64,000 bases of DNA from Lates calcarifer. Lineage: Eukaryota > Chordata > Actinopteri > Centropomidae. Below are positions 18,293 to 32,300 of the stretch, piece after piece. How positions within the stretch are numbered: position 1 is the stretch's first letter; every line of letters begins with the position of its first letter. Under the pieces are notes generated by a model, which was not told the origin of the DNA, searched no databases, and worked only from the letters and a program-made list of their open reading frames with translations. Location of the stretch: the NCBI RefSeq assembly GCF_001640805.2, contig NC_066848.1, positions 14,410,509 to 14,474,508 on the forward strand. The letters run 5' to 3'. The position numbers and the translations under genes are program-made.

Positions 18293-21200
18293 GTAAGTAA
18301 GCTCCCTAATTAGCCATTCAAACGTGTCTTAAAGCTCGCTAATTAAACAGCCCTGCCCTGTGAAAGCATTTCTTTTAAGTGCTTATTGATTAGCTTAACA
18401 CCTTATTTGCATTGTCCCATTTATTTTCAGGTGAAGACTGTCGGGCAGCTGGCAGTGACCGATGGCACCAAACTATCGGAATATATTGAATTAGTGGACG
18501 GGATTTACCTGAACGAGATAATGCTTGAGATGTAAGTAAACTGACACACATTCAGAAATGTTCCAGACTGACCCATCTGTCCCCGTGCATTTGGCCACCA
18601 CAGTGTAACAGGATTGGCTAAACGAGGGCATGCAGACATATGCTTGGGTCCTCAAACGCACCACGTTCATAGATGTATGAATGCCGCAAAAGCTTCATAT
18701 TCCACTTGAAATAGTGCCTGAATGAGTATATATACAGTATTGGCAGTGGGTTTGCTCATTGTACAGGGTCTGTAGGTGTGGAGGAGGGTTAAAGTGATAC
18801 TCACCCTGGGGGCTTTTGTGGGGTCAGCCCAGTGTGAACAAATTGAGTCATTTTTCCAAGGACTCCAGCCTCTGTCCAGCACTTGAAACTGAATTGAAGT
18901 GAATGAATGTAGGCTATGCACAAAGGGACCTCGTATTGGGGGCAATGATGGGTCACACTGTCAGAAATCTTTGCAGACAGCTATTGTTAGGATCCCTTGG
19001 AGCTGTGCAGATTGTCTGCAAGCATCCGTGGCAGCAGGCAGCTCCACAACTTCCCATCCCTCTTGATTTTTTGTTTTCAGTCATCCTGCGCTGTCATCTG
19101 CAGCCGACAGGGAGTCACCCCGCCCCTGGAAGCTGCAGCACTCACATTTCCTGCTGTGCTGTAGATTAAACTTGAAATAGGAGCCTTAAGCGGAGAAACA
19201 CTGGTAGCGGCGCACTGGAAACCGATTACACGGCAATGCAGCAGCCTGGCACAGACACACGTTTGTTTGTTTTTAGTCAATTAAAAGGGAAGTAGACGCC
19301 ATGGCAGGTCTCTTGATGGTGAGACAGGGTGGCTGCTGGATGAGGCTGAGGCATCAGACGTCAAATCTGTCCGTCTTTCCACTCACCTCCTAACATATAT
19401 AGCATGACAGAAGGAAATTTTCCCTTTCTTTGTCTGGCTCCAGATTGCTGCTTCCCGCTAGCCAAACAATTTTTCATATTTTCCACTAATGCCACACTCC
19501 ACACTGTCAGCATTTACCACTCCTGCTTGCCTGTCAAAGGAGCATTCAACCATGCCTGCTTGGAATTGATTTTCACTTCTCAAGAGATTATGTGTTGCAC
19601 TTTCATGTTACAACTTCTGATGTCATCTTGCTTCAGCATCTCATACCCAGAGGTTAATTTGGCTGAATTGTATGGATAAGGTCTTCTGTACAAGTCTTTC
19701 ATCGCATTTGTATCTGTGCAGAGATTACCTAAATATCCAGTGTGAATTGTTTTGAGAAGGATTAAGCCGTAGCTGTGGTGCATGAGGAGCTGATTAACCA
19801 GGCTGTTTCCTGTTTCTGGTTGGTGTCCTCTTCCTCCAGCTCCAGTGTCCTCAGCCTCCTGCTGCTAGGCTCTATCCTTCTACTAAGCTGCCTACCTTGA
19901 TGTTTGATCTACCTCATCCACCTTTCTTTTCCATGCTTGTCTTTCCATCCTCCTCCTCCTTCAGGCTGCTTCTAGACTCTCAGAGGAATCCCTCAAAACA
20001 GAAAAGTGTTTAGGGAGGCCATTGCAGGTTCAGTTTGACTAGGGCGTCCTTCCTCTTCCACATTCAGCCTCTTTGAAACTGTATACAATTCAGCAGTATT
20101 TTCTCCCTATGGGACATTGTATGGTGGGAAGCAACCGGAAGGATATTAGGGGGAAGGGTTATAGGAGTGAGCGAGGCAGCAAATGATTTGCCATAATGGT
20201 TACAAACATGACAGAGATGATGTGCAAAGAAAATACAAGACAAATTCAAGCCCCCAGTTAGCTGAGCCACACTGCGTCTCCTCATCCCTGCACATTAAGA
20301 CTAAGATGTTTGACCAGGTACGCAGTAGGATTTCTGTCTGCGAATAAATGGAATGAACTGGACGGGATTTTTCTGTGGTTGGTTGAGTGCTCCTGGAGAG
20401 AACAGCCAGCGTTGAGCTGAAATGAACTGTGACTGGCTTAGTGATCGCCTGACAGGATGTCGGGGATTGCCACTCACAGCCAGCTCTGTGTGTTTATGTT
20501 TGTGTGTGCGTGTGTGTGTGTGTGTGTGTGTCTGTGTGCTTTTCTTCAGGGCTTCTGTGTCTGTGTGGGAGTATGTGTATCTGAGAGTTTTTTCTTTCTT
20601 TTTTTTCTGTGCATTTGGTTTTGGACTGAGGCAGCTGTTGGTAGTTGTCTTGCCCAGCCACCCTCCCACACAGAAGGCCTACAGTATTGGTCAGATGTTA
20701 TATTGGTGAGAGTGCTCTTTGTCTGCCTCTACCACCACTATGTATTCACCTTCAGTAGACTCAGCTAACTAAAATAGACTGTACATTAACTGCAAAGTAT
20801 GTTACAGCGCATGCATCTAAACTTTGCCGCTGTTGGAGGGAGTTTTGGGTGGCGATACCCATTAAAGACTTACGCTGTGTCCCTTTTCTTAGTCCTGTTC
20901 ATTTATTAAAACGTAGAACATTCAATGTTAAAATGCAGAAATATAGATGAAACAGGGTATATTTATCCCAAATTTGTTCACATTTTATGTGCCTGTATGT
21001 TGACAAGAAGATTTAAATGGCTGTTCTGTAATGCCTCCCTCCTTCTTACTTTCATTAAAAGAAGCTTAGAAACCATAGGTGAGTTCAACTTTTGAGAAGT
21101 GTAGGCAATAATTAACAAAGTTTGTATTCATTCTTATTCCTGGGCTCCCACAAACACACTCTCTCTTATGCATTTTGTTTTCTCCTCACCCCCTATGTTC

Positions 21201-24200
21201 TAACAGCTTGAAATATATTGTTGAGTGTTAGTTGGCATTGCGCTACTTGCGATTGATCCGCTCATGCTTAAAAGGCTCTGCTGGTCCCTAGCCTCCAGCC
21301 AGTTGCTGTTGTTTTTACTCAGAAAACATACGAGTTCAGCACCGACAAAAACTGAAATTGAAGAACATGTTCTCTGCACCCAAGAAACACACTTGTCTTC
21401 CAGAGAGAATGATGAAACTCAGCAAAGATAAACATGTTAAACATGGTTGAATTATTTTACTTGAATATGCTTTTTTTCTTTCTCCTTAATAGACTCACAC
21501 TTACAGTTCTCAAGCTGAAGAAACATGAGCTTTTCACATTTTTACTGGTGATGCCAGCTGTTGTAGTGTAAGCTGTGGTGCTGCTGTGTGAATGTCTCTG
21601 TCTGACATTAAGCAAGAGACATAGCAGACAGGCTGGCAGCAGTTGTCATCGGGACAGCATGGGAGCATAGAGAGAGGAAAAAAAAAAAAAGAGACCCCCG
21701 GATTATCTAACGGTTTGCTGACACCCAGATGGCACCCCCGTCCCCCCCGCCCTCTCGTGACTGACATTACCTAGCCAATTACATCGTCTCCTCAGTGCTG
21801 TCAAACCAATTAGTTTTCCCGCTCAGTGAGTGGGGGCCAATTAAATTTTTGTCAGAGTGACAATTGTCCAGTTGAATTCTTTGCTTTCCTGCAAATTCTG
21901 TAGACTGCTCGGTTCGGTTCGGCCTCTATGGGCCGCTGGGCAAGAGTTATGTGAGCAAGGAATTTTGAAAAAAAGATTTAATGTGTCCTTTTGTTACTTA
22001 ACTTGAACTGTCTTGCACGGCATAATTGTGTAACCCAACTTCAACCCTGAGAATTAGTCAAAAGCAGATTGTTTGCTAATTTGGGTGAAGAGAGTGCAAG
22101 TGTGGAGAGGTAAAACATAAGTGGATCACGAAAAGAATGCTTTTGTGTGTCCTCTGAAGGGGAATGTTTCTGCTCAGACAGATCTGTGCATGTCTGTAAA
22201 ACTGTCTGAATGGCTGCACACGGGGGATGAGAGTATAAATAAAGTGATGGTAACTGTCACCTTCCAGCATTTTCATTGCATTTTTTCTCTGCAGACAGCG
22301 TGCAGACGACGGTGCTCACCAGTGATTGTATTTCAGACAGAGGTAAATTTGTGAGTCAGTGGACATGGGTCTATTAAAAACGACTCTCAAGGCCACATTA
22401 CAGTGAGACCGCTGTGTAGACTCATACACAGGATGTAGTCCTCACTATGCCTGTCATCACTTCCTTTCATGACAGATTTGGCTTTTTGACACATCATGCA
22501 CACACAAACATACACACACAGAGCTTGTAGAGCTTTGTAGAAGAGTTTTGGTTTTTGGGGCAACAGTAATGAAAGATGTGTTTGTTTAAGTCCTGGACTT
22601 AGACTTGTTGTACATTGTCAGATGCATTATTTGACTCTCTGATAACTGTTATTCTAACATATGGAGGTTACTGTGCTGTGCCTTGTGTGGCTTTGTTTCA
22701 CTAGTAGAATATTCTGAGGTTAGACAACCATCTGGCAATGTTTTATTATTACAGGCAGAATCTAGATAAGGCCACATACAAAGAGACGTTTGAGTCGGCT
22801 CTTCTTCTGTTGTTTATCACAATCTTACATGCATCTTTTGTACTGTTGTTGAATGAGAACTCCTGGACGTTTGAGAATCCTACATTATAACAGATGGTGG
22901 AGAGAAAAATAAACCTTACTGTGTGCAGAATCCTTGCAGAACCAAAATCATGTTTATGGAGCTCTTTTAATTGTAATAAAGCATAAGAAATAAGCAATCT
23001 TGACTACTATTTTAACTTCCTTCCTTGTCTTATTCATCTGACGTCTTAAGCCTTTTTCTCTTTTCTCACCTTGTTTTTTTTTTCTCTTCTCTCCCCTTTA
23101 TTTCTCCACACTTCAGGTCCTCTCCCTGTCTTCCATCTGTTTTTAACATGTCTCTCCCATTCCTCCTCCTGCTGGTTTCTTTTTCTTCTCCATCTCTGTG
23201 TCTGCTGTTCTATCCATGCCTCACCTCTCCTGCCCTCCCTCCCTCTTTCTCTCCTCTGTTTTCTTTGAGCAGCATGTTGAAGCCTTTGTTGGCCGTTTCT
23301 AGGGCTAGTTACAGCAGACATAGTTGGGATTCCTGCTGGACTAGAGAAAAGGAGACAGGCGGTGCTGCTGCTGGGCTGTCAGTCTGTTCGGCTCCCACCT
23401 CTGCTGCTCCTCGGACTGTGGGGTCCACGGCTTTCTACATCAAAGTGTAGAATCAGACATCAGTCAGGGAACTCTCGTAATCATCTTTGTGTCATGCCAT
23501 TCCCTCTGTGTCTGTCTAGTAGGAGGATGTGTATCAAGTCAGACAGGAAATGGCAGCTGTGACCTTGAGAGGACAAAACTTTAACAAGACTGTGAGGCAC
23601 TCAAAACCTCAGAACCAAGGACGTGTGAACCCCACAGGGACCAGTTGAGGACCGTAGACACAGGGTTGCTTGTGGTTTTTCAGCTTTAGGAATTCAAAGT
23701 CAGTATGGTTTACAGTGACTGGCATTTAAAACAAAGATTATTGGAATTTCATGTGTTGTTTTTGGATTGTACTGATGCTTGTATTGTCAACTTAGGAGGA
23801 CTCTAATAGAAATCAGGATACTGTTAATTCTTAAATTGTATTATTTACCTCAATTTAAGACAGAGACAGGCCTTTTTTGAGACTGAAACATTACTAGAGA
23901 CAGGTGTTTATTCCTAATTTCCCATTTCCCCTACTTTATGTTTGATTATACCTGATCAAATTTGTCTGACCTGCTCCCATTTTGTGTGTTAATATGCTGT
24001 CACTGCTGTTTGCCGTTAATGCAAACTCAACATTTCCTCCATCTGTTTCATGTTACAAGCCCTTCAGCAGCTCAGGGGACATAATCCCTTCTGTTCCCTG
24101 GAAGACTTTTGCTGTGAAACATCTGCAGGAAGTGTTGAATTTCATTAACTGAAGCTTAACTCTGAGAATTAACTAATCAGTGAACAAGTGCAATATTTCT

Positions 24201-25511
24201 TTTTAAAAGAGAAACTCCGAGCAGCTGAGTAGTTAGTATGGCATGACTATGTTGACATACTGAGGAAATTCACCTTGCTTTATTTACCTCAGGAGCCATT
24301 ATAAGACAGGCAATTTTGCCTGTTATTTTAGACAATGAATCCTGATTGAGTGTGCTTGTAGTCCAGTATACAGTAATGCATCTAACTTGACAGGAGTGAG
24401 TTTAGCAGTCCCTATGGATACAGTGGCAAAGGAGAGGAATGGGAGGAGGCCCAGTGGAAACAGAATGACAAAGACAGGAGAGAAATGAGTCCATGAAAAG
24501 CTAAGACAAGGAAATGGGGTGATGAGTACCACATACCAATGGTCAGATCCTCCTTGTTTACTACAATTCCCTTGAGAAAAGGGTGGGTGGGGTGGGGTGG
24601 GGGATGCATTCATTAAATCTAAATTACTGTGATACTGATAAGTTATTTTTAATATGTTTCCAAGGAGGGGAAAATGTGTTTACCACACAAATTTGGAAGC
24701 GGAAGGATAACTGTAACTGTAACATATGATGCTGTATGGTCAATACCTCATACTTCACTAGATTGAGCTTAATTGCATTTGTAAAAGCACAAGTTAGCTT
24801 GTCTGTTTGTGCTTGCAGTACTTAAAAACTTCCATTTGGAAAGGCAGTTAGTGTGTTAACATGCACTCCAGTATAACAAGATTTGATTATAACAAGATCA
24901 AGGCAGAGTTCCAATTATTGTATCTGCCGTGCAAACATTCAAACAAACTTGAGGTTATACTCTGAGTACTAATGATGTGATTCACAGAGCCAGATTACTC
25001 TCGAGACTCCTTTGACATCTATGCACGATCACCTAGTCCTTGTTTCTGTGCAGACGCCATAAATGGCACAGAGTGATGTATTTGGCGTGGCCCATTTTTG
25101 GCAATAAGGTGTCCTGCACGATTCAACACAAAAACCTATAAATTCAGTCAGTATGTTAATTCATTTTCCTACTCGTTTCTTGTTGGCCTTTCAGGTAATA
25201 GGAAACGCATCAAGAAACATGTATGTACATTTTATAGGTAATTGGGTTAGTTGCGTGACATGTAAATGGTTTAACTGAGGTATCATTTTGATCATATGCA
25301 TTTACTGAGTGTAGGTAAACATTTTGACACTCTTGATTTAATGTTTCAGTGTGCTGTGAGAGGGTGACTGCTCATGTTGGTGTCAGCCTGTTCTAATTTG
25401 TTGTGTGGATGTTACAGAAACACACTCACAGAATTATCCTAGACTGAGCTGTTAACATTACCATGGCTAAAGGAATCCTCCTGAGATTCCTTTTACTGTA
25501 GTTGTTTGGTC

Positions 25512-25576
<65 letters not shown>

Positions 25577-25701
25577 ATCACATATGGAGTCACAAACACA
25601 CTCTCCCCTGCTGTGTTTGGACAGCACAGCTCATAAGCTCTATCTCCCAGCACGTGGCCAAATGTAGCCTTCATTCTCTTTGTGTGTGTGTATTTAGCCT
25701 G

Positions 25702-25768
<67 letters not shown>

Positions 25769-26339
25769 CATGGGCATGTGCCTGGCTGCCCATGCTGACT
25801 GTAATGTAGCCTGTCATATATAGGTTAACACTACACCCTAACCTACCCAGCCAATCAAAGCCAGGAGATGAGAGGAGAAAGCCCAGTGGCCCCAGGCTCC
25901 ACATAAGGCTGCAGTGCCTATCAACAGCACCGGCTTATTGACTGGCCGTCTGGCTGACTTGCTGACTAGTTGTCTGCCTTGCTGGCTGTTTAGTTGGCTT
26001 TCCGCCTGTCTATCCCTAATCTATTTGTCTATTTAAAGTCTTAGGTTTACTGTATCAGCAGGAACAGGGAGCGAGGCAATAAGAGGGATTTTTGACCCCT
26101 GTTACTGTTTTAAGTCCCTGTATTAATTCTCCTGCTCATCCACAGGGGGGGTTATCCTGTCTCGTGCTCCTATGTGTGGCATCAGAGACGGAGCCATAGA
26201 AATGGGGGGCAAATTGCTGTACTGTTGTCATGGTCTTCTTGTTGTGGCCGCCATGTTCTTGGCTGACTCTGATGGTGATGGAATGTATGAATGGGAAACC
26301 TCTTTTTCCTCGCTGTTTTTCTCTCTTTCAGTCTCTTTC

Positions 26340-26381
<42 letters not shown>

Positions 26382-29300
26382 CATTCACCATATCACCCTC
26401 CTCGCCCTGACAGGATTACAGCCTCCTCTGTGCTTTTTAATTAATGGGTTAAATAGACCCCCTACTATGGACCTCGAAAGGGGCTGAGTGTGTGTGTGGA
26501 GGGGGGAGATGGGGATGTCACATGACTGTTCATTTAGACCACTATTAAAAAGAACCCAGTGTCCTTTTGATTAGCATCATTGTGTGTGTGTGTGTATATG
26601 TGTGGGTGTATTAAGGGTGAGGCTTATTAAAAGGCTAATTAACACATCCACACTGCAGCCAGTTGACTTAAGAAATCTGAAATTCTGCCCTTTATTCCTT
26701 ATGTAACATAATATCTATTGTACTTTTTAAAGAAATGATTTGCTACCTAAAGCAGTATTACAGCAAATTCTAACAGCACAGTTTTTGATTTATTTCAGAC
26801 AGATGTATGTTTTATTGGTCTCAGTACAAACAGGGCAGCAGCATAGTATACTGATTAGGAAGATGCTATTCAACCAGAAGTCCCCTGTGACTATAAGCAT
26901 CCACCAAGCTGAATGTCCTTGAGGAAGATAAATAATCCTTCACCTTTGACCTCTCTCAAACAGAGCAAGTATGCATTGAAAGCATTTTTTGATTATATAC
27001 TGCCTTTGTGGTATTTCACATTGAGCTGTGCAGACACAGATATGGTTGTGCTATCCTGGAGTGCAAGAGCACAGACACAGACATGCATATCCATGCATGA
27101 CTACACATGTGCTACACACCACATGCACACATGCAAGCATGCATACAGTCACAAGCAGCCAGGACTCCCCCCCCCTCCCCTCCACTCAGGGCATGTTGAC
27201 CCTCATATATAGGTCACGGGATGTACATGCTTTGAAATCTGAAGTGCATATCTTGAAAAAGAGAGCTTCTCTCTAACAGTGTTGATGTAAGGCTCTGAAA
27301 GTCTCAAGCACATGAGTAGTGTTGTTTTCCTAGACAATCACAAGGCAAACGTAACATGTATCATGAATTAATTACAGAGGTAAGGGCGGGTGGGATTGTA
27401 CTATTTTACCCTCTTGGGTTTGGTGCAAAGTAGACGAAGGATAAAATTGTCAAAAACGTGCTGCTCAGGTTGTTTCAATAGCTGCAAGTGATTTTTAGAG
27501 CAATAAGTGATGCTGTAATCGTCCAGTAATGACAATTGACAGTTATGTCAGTTGTGCTGTATTTCATTTGACTATGAATTCAACATTGTGTTTTTGGATG
27601 TATTTTGGATGTGTTTGACGTTTGTCATCGAATGCATTGTATTGTATGAAAAGAGTCTAAGCTGAGTATATGGGAGACCTAAGTGTTAAAGTGAGATCCC
27701 ACTGCCTTACACTGCCTTACTGCCTTACAAGTCAGCAAAGTGTCACTCTGTGACTTGGTGAAACCATATCAGCTCTAGGGTTGCTGCTTTGTCACCACCT
27801 CTGTTCTGTAAAGTAGACAGTCTAGGAATGAGAAATTCCCCTACGGGGGATTGGTAAGTATCACATTAAGGCCACCGGTCTTGCACAGTATTAGTCTGTT
27901 TGCAAAAAATACCATTTGAACAAGCTTTTAATCAATACTTCTCATGCATGTCTGTGGTTGCAGTTAGGAACACTGGCACTTTAACTTTAGAGTTAAAACA
28001 TGGAAAAGTAATTAGCTGATAAATGCATGGGTGGCTGCTTAGTAATATGCACGTAACTGACAGATAGTTGACATGTCAAGCTTTCCAACGAGATAGAGGG
28101 ACAGACATGCAAATTTCTAGGGCATCCTTTTTCATTAGTTAATTACACTATTAACCTTGGTTAAAAGGAGGTTTGACTTGAAATGAGCTTTGATATTCTA
28201 AAGGTAATTTTAGCAGATATGCAAATGGTAATTTGTTGCAGATAAGAGCAGCTGGGGAGGTGGTACTGTGTCAGTGTGAGGAATGTCTATGAAGCTCACT
28301 AAAACATGTTGACACCCGTGATAACATCAGATGTCATGCATGCTCCTTTGGGCAAGACACAGTCAGATAAACACACAGCTTCTTCTTTATTCTGTAAGCC
28401 ACTAAGAAGATACTTCTTCTCTTTGATTCAGACAAATTAGAAGAAATTGAGATCATGGTTAAAGAGAAAATTATTGACCTGATTTTTGAGCCCAGCTGAC
28501 TGTTTATTCCCTTCAACATACTAATGAAACCCTTTTGTACAGTTTACAGAAGATATATTGTAGAATTTGTTTCAAAACAAATATCTATGAAAATGTAGCC
28601 TAATAATGTAAATGTTTCACAGACAACTCAGTGTGAAATGCTTTTGCCACCAGATGTATGGGGAAGGTTTTTTATTTGGCTCTGCCTTTTAATGTGTCTG
28701 TGGTTTCTTTGACATGGTTATGGCACTGGACCTACTTAAACAAGGCTCCATTGTCATTGTGCTGCTAATGTTTTTAATCAAACACATGCCTGTTCCATCA
28801 AACAGAGCAACGACAGTGTCAAACTGAAAACAAACCAGTGACACTTACTTAAAAACATAAACTTTAAAGTGCGTCTGTCCTCATCTTCAGCTGACACTTA
28901 TCTTCGCTACAAACAGAGATTAAGAAACACTTTGCCATTTTTCCCCACAGAAATCCCAAGGCCACAGTGCAGAGGACCAACAAGAAAGTGAACAATGACC
29001 CCACACTGCGCATCCAGAACCTCTCCATTCTCATCAGGCAGATTAAAGCCTACTATCAGGTAAGATTGATTTCAGCTGAGCAAGCTGCAAAGTCAGATAT
29101 CACTTGTTCCTCTTTTTTCTTGATCAGAAGTTATGGTTGTTCAGCAATGTCCATTTTGAAGGTAAAGGTTGAGAGAGATTTTTTGCAGTTATCTAATCTC
29201 ATGTACTGATACAGGGAAAATCATGATGAATAACTTGTATAAACACACTGGTCGGTGGTTTGGTCTTAAGCTAAGTTTAGGAAAAACTACAGTCAGACAA

Positions 29301-32300
29301 CACAGCTTTCACTAGCACACACAGAATTGAATGTGTTCACACAAGCACATGCCACATAAAGACTTGGCAGCATTAACAGAGATATATTTTCAGATGTGTG
29401 TGTATGTGTGTGTTAGACTGTGTGTGATGTGGTATAATCACCCCCATCCAGATGTTGGTGAAGGCCCAGTGATATACAAAGACATCAGGAATGTGAAACA
29501 CAAAAAGCCACTGATGTGGTTCTGCATCTCCTGCTTATGCATGTCTGGTATTTATTTCATTTCATTTTGCTTCATTTACTTTTCTTTTTTATCTCAAAAA
29601 TCATCAAGCACCTATTTCCCTCTTGGATGATGGTATAGATATATGTATCAGCCTTATTTTGGATTCAGTTTGTCGCACATGTACTGGGCAGAGACCAAAA
29701 CTACGAAAATGCAGCTCCATCATTACTTGCTGCCAACAAGACAGACTTGGAAGCTCTAGTCAGAGAGACATGGATATGACAGAAGTACACCAAGTCACAT
29801 GTAGTGAAGTCTTATCTCACATTCGGGCTGTGTTTACTGCTTAGCACAATATCAGCTCATCAGGCCCTGAACATGTCAGTTTGCATTCTCACCACAGTTA
29901 ATCATTATTTGGACCAAAAGGAAACGATTGAGACTTCCTTTTAATCTAATGGGCTAAAGAGAAAGTGGAGGAGGAAGTGTGGGGGGAGTTAAAAGATGGA
30001 GAGGTGATGAAAGAGGGGCTCTTTGATAACAGGATATCATCAAGTGAGTCCCACACTTCTCTCACACAGCACTTCAGTGCATGGTTGGCGATCTGGTCAC
30101 AAGTGGAAAGCTGTTAAATACTGGTGGGAATTGATGCGTGATTAGTCAGGAAAATATTTGTACTTGTACTACACTGCACACACTCATCTCTTGGACACTT
30201 GGTCAAGGTTACAGTATGCATATAAAACACTCTACAGGGTTAATTTGCCAGAGTGAAACAGCTTAGATAAGGGTTTGCAACCTGTACCAAAGACTAAATG
30301 CTAAAAGGTCAATGTGATCCTGATCTGTATTTTATCTCTATCTATGGGCTTAATTTGTCATTTTACTCACCTAGCAGTGCTCACAGTTTCTCACAGATAA
30401 TATCTAAAGTGAAAGGGGATAGCAGTACCAGATCTATGCACATTCTTGATGTATCTAAGTACAATATATTTGGTCTGAACATGACCTGTGATCCTGAACT
30501 GTCTAAGTGACCCCTGTGAGACCCCTGTGAAAATAGCTAAAGCAAAGCCTGGCTTGGTTTAATAGCACATGGTCCCAGTTTCTCCACATTGTGCAAACTG
30601 ATGACTAGACAGTGTGTTATCATGACATTATTACATGATATGATATATCACGTATCCTTATTGTCAGGGCATTTTCTGTCAAGGTGTCAACATTAACGAT
30701 AAGTGATTGTTTCTGATCATATTCTACACAGTAATGTGATTTCAACACAAATCGGGAATCATGACAAATAATGCTGCAGTTGTGCTGTTCTTTGGCTTTA
30801 AATGTTTCCTCTTACAATGTGCTGTCATACAGAACTTAAATGTACAGTGCCAGTTCTGTGTTGTGTGTAACTGTTATGCTGATTCTGAAATTCTCTGCAT
30901 CGCCGCACAGTCTCGTCTGTCTTTGTGATAACCAGGAATTGAGCATGACCCAGCATGCTGTTGCGACAGTGCAGTGAGTTCAGGAATGTTATCGTGGCCA
31001 CGCAGTCGCTCCGACAGAGACACAGATTTCCCACACTTAAGACTTAGGACTGTGACCCATATCCTCAGGGGCTGCGGCTGTGCAAGGACTGTGTAAAGGC
31101 ACTTACTTGTCATATAAATGGTAGCATCCAAATAAAGAAATAACAAATGGCGTAACAATGAATTGCAAAGCCGACTGTGGCTTTTAGTCAGATCTAATTA
31201 CATTTTCTCTGTAACTTGATAGTGTTAGAATAACAGTGAACAGTTCTTAAGGTTGTTATTTTTTATAAATCTGCTGGTTTCATGTCTAAAGTCGAGTGAA
31301 GAGTGTCAGTGGTTGGTTAATTGATTTGTTAGATCTGGTTTGCCTTAGTTCTAAACATCCTGTTAATCACTCCCGGATCATCTTAGTTAAACAATCAGGC
31401 TATTGTGCAGGCTTTGACGTTCTAAGCCTCCACTAGGCCACCTCAAACGGCTAGCAGAATTATCTGTCTCAGAGTGAGCGGTTGGGTCAATGGCTGCTAG
31501 AGTTAAGAAGTGACCAGCAGAGTGGGTGGATGATGAGATGACGGGAAGGGTTAAGGACCTTACTGGGGGCTTCTGGGTGACTTGATTAACTACAAGACAC
31601 ACCCTGTATCTTTATTGTCCAGGATATCGTCCAGCATATTTATGATGGTTACATTTTTTGGATGTTGTTTCTGGGATCTAAATGCAGGGCAAGAATTACA
31701 TCATTTATTTGTTTTGGGGGCATTTAACCCATTCTGTTGGTAATCTGAGTTGACAACATAAGCTAACGATCTTTTGTTCGTATATGGTGTTTCGTTAATC
31801 TTCTCTGTTTGTCCCTGTATCGCTCTGTTGACCTCCTGGTCACACTGTTGTTCAGCCCCTTCTGTCTGCAGGCTCTGCCTGACAGAGACCACCTACAGGT
31901 TAAAATCCCTGTCCTTGCTGTGTGTCTGTCTGCCCCCTTGATGGCCTTTTAAGGGCTCAACCAACCACTGAAAATCTTTCAGTGAGCTGGTGATGAGATG
32001 GACTTAACCATTTAAGTGAACATTTTAGTGTGTATTTTAGACAAAAGCCACATTGTCCTGTAATGTGGTTTTTGATTACATGGGGCTATCATTTCTTCAT
32101 ATCAAAGAATTTAGAGTTGGGTTATGGAAAAAAAATAATGAGTAGACTTTGCTTGTTTGGTTTAGACCCCCCTTGAGTGTCTACTCTTTAAATGATCTCA
32201 GTTCCTTCATGCATTTTTCTTTAATCTCTTTAATTTCTTTTTGATTTACAGGTGTTAGAGACTTTTAGTTGATTACCAGCTGCAATAATTTCAGTAGTAA

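Larger units (their letters stand above)
18532..28950 (+). other. ccdc88a: CCDC88A intron 2 (10.4 kb)
   Basis: No gene is recognised. It holds microsatellites (20501-20530, 25513-25576, 25707-25766, 26343-26379), a pyrimidine-rich tract (about 23040-23270) that produces spurious long open frames on both strands, a SINE (26832-26945), and a CAATTA-rich cluster (21770-21860). The rest is unrecognised AT-rich sequence. Confidence 0.85.

Noticed and set aside
20301..20768. Cys/Val-rich and His/Thr-rich frames near 20.5 kb
   Set aside because: They are translations of a TG/CA microsatellite. The same applies to frames at 25.5-25.9, 26.2-26.5, 37.8-38.3, 42.7-43.1 and 56.1-56.6 kb.
23025..23450. 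141-codon open frame in intron 2
   Set aside because: It lies on a pyrimidine-rich tract, giving Ser/Leu/Phe/Pro low-complexity sequence with an equally open opposite strand. No conserved domain.
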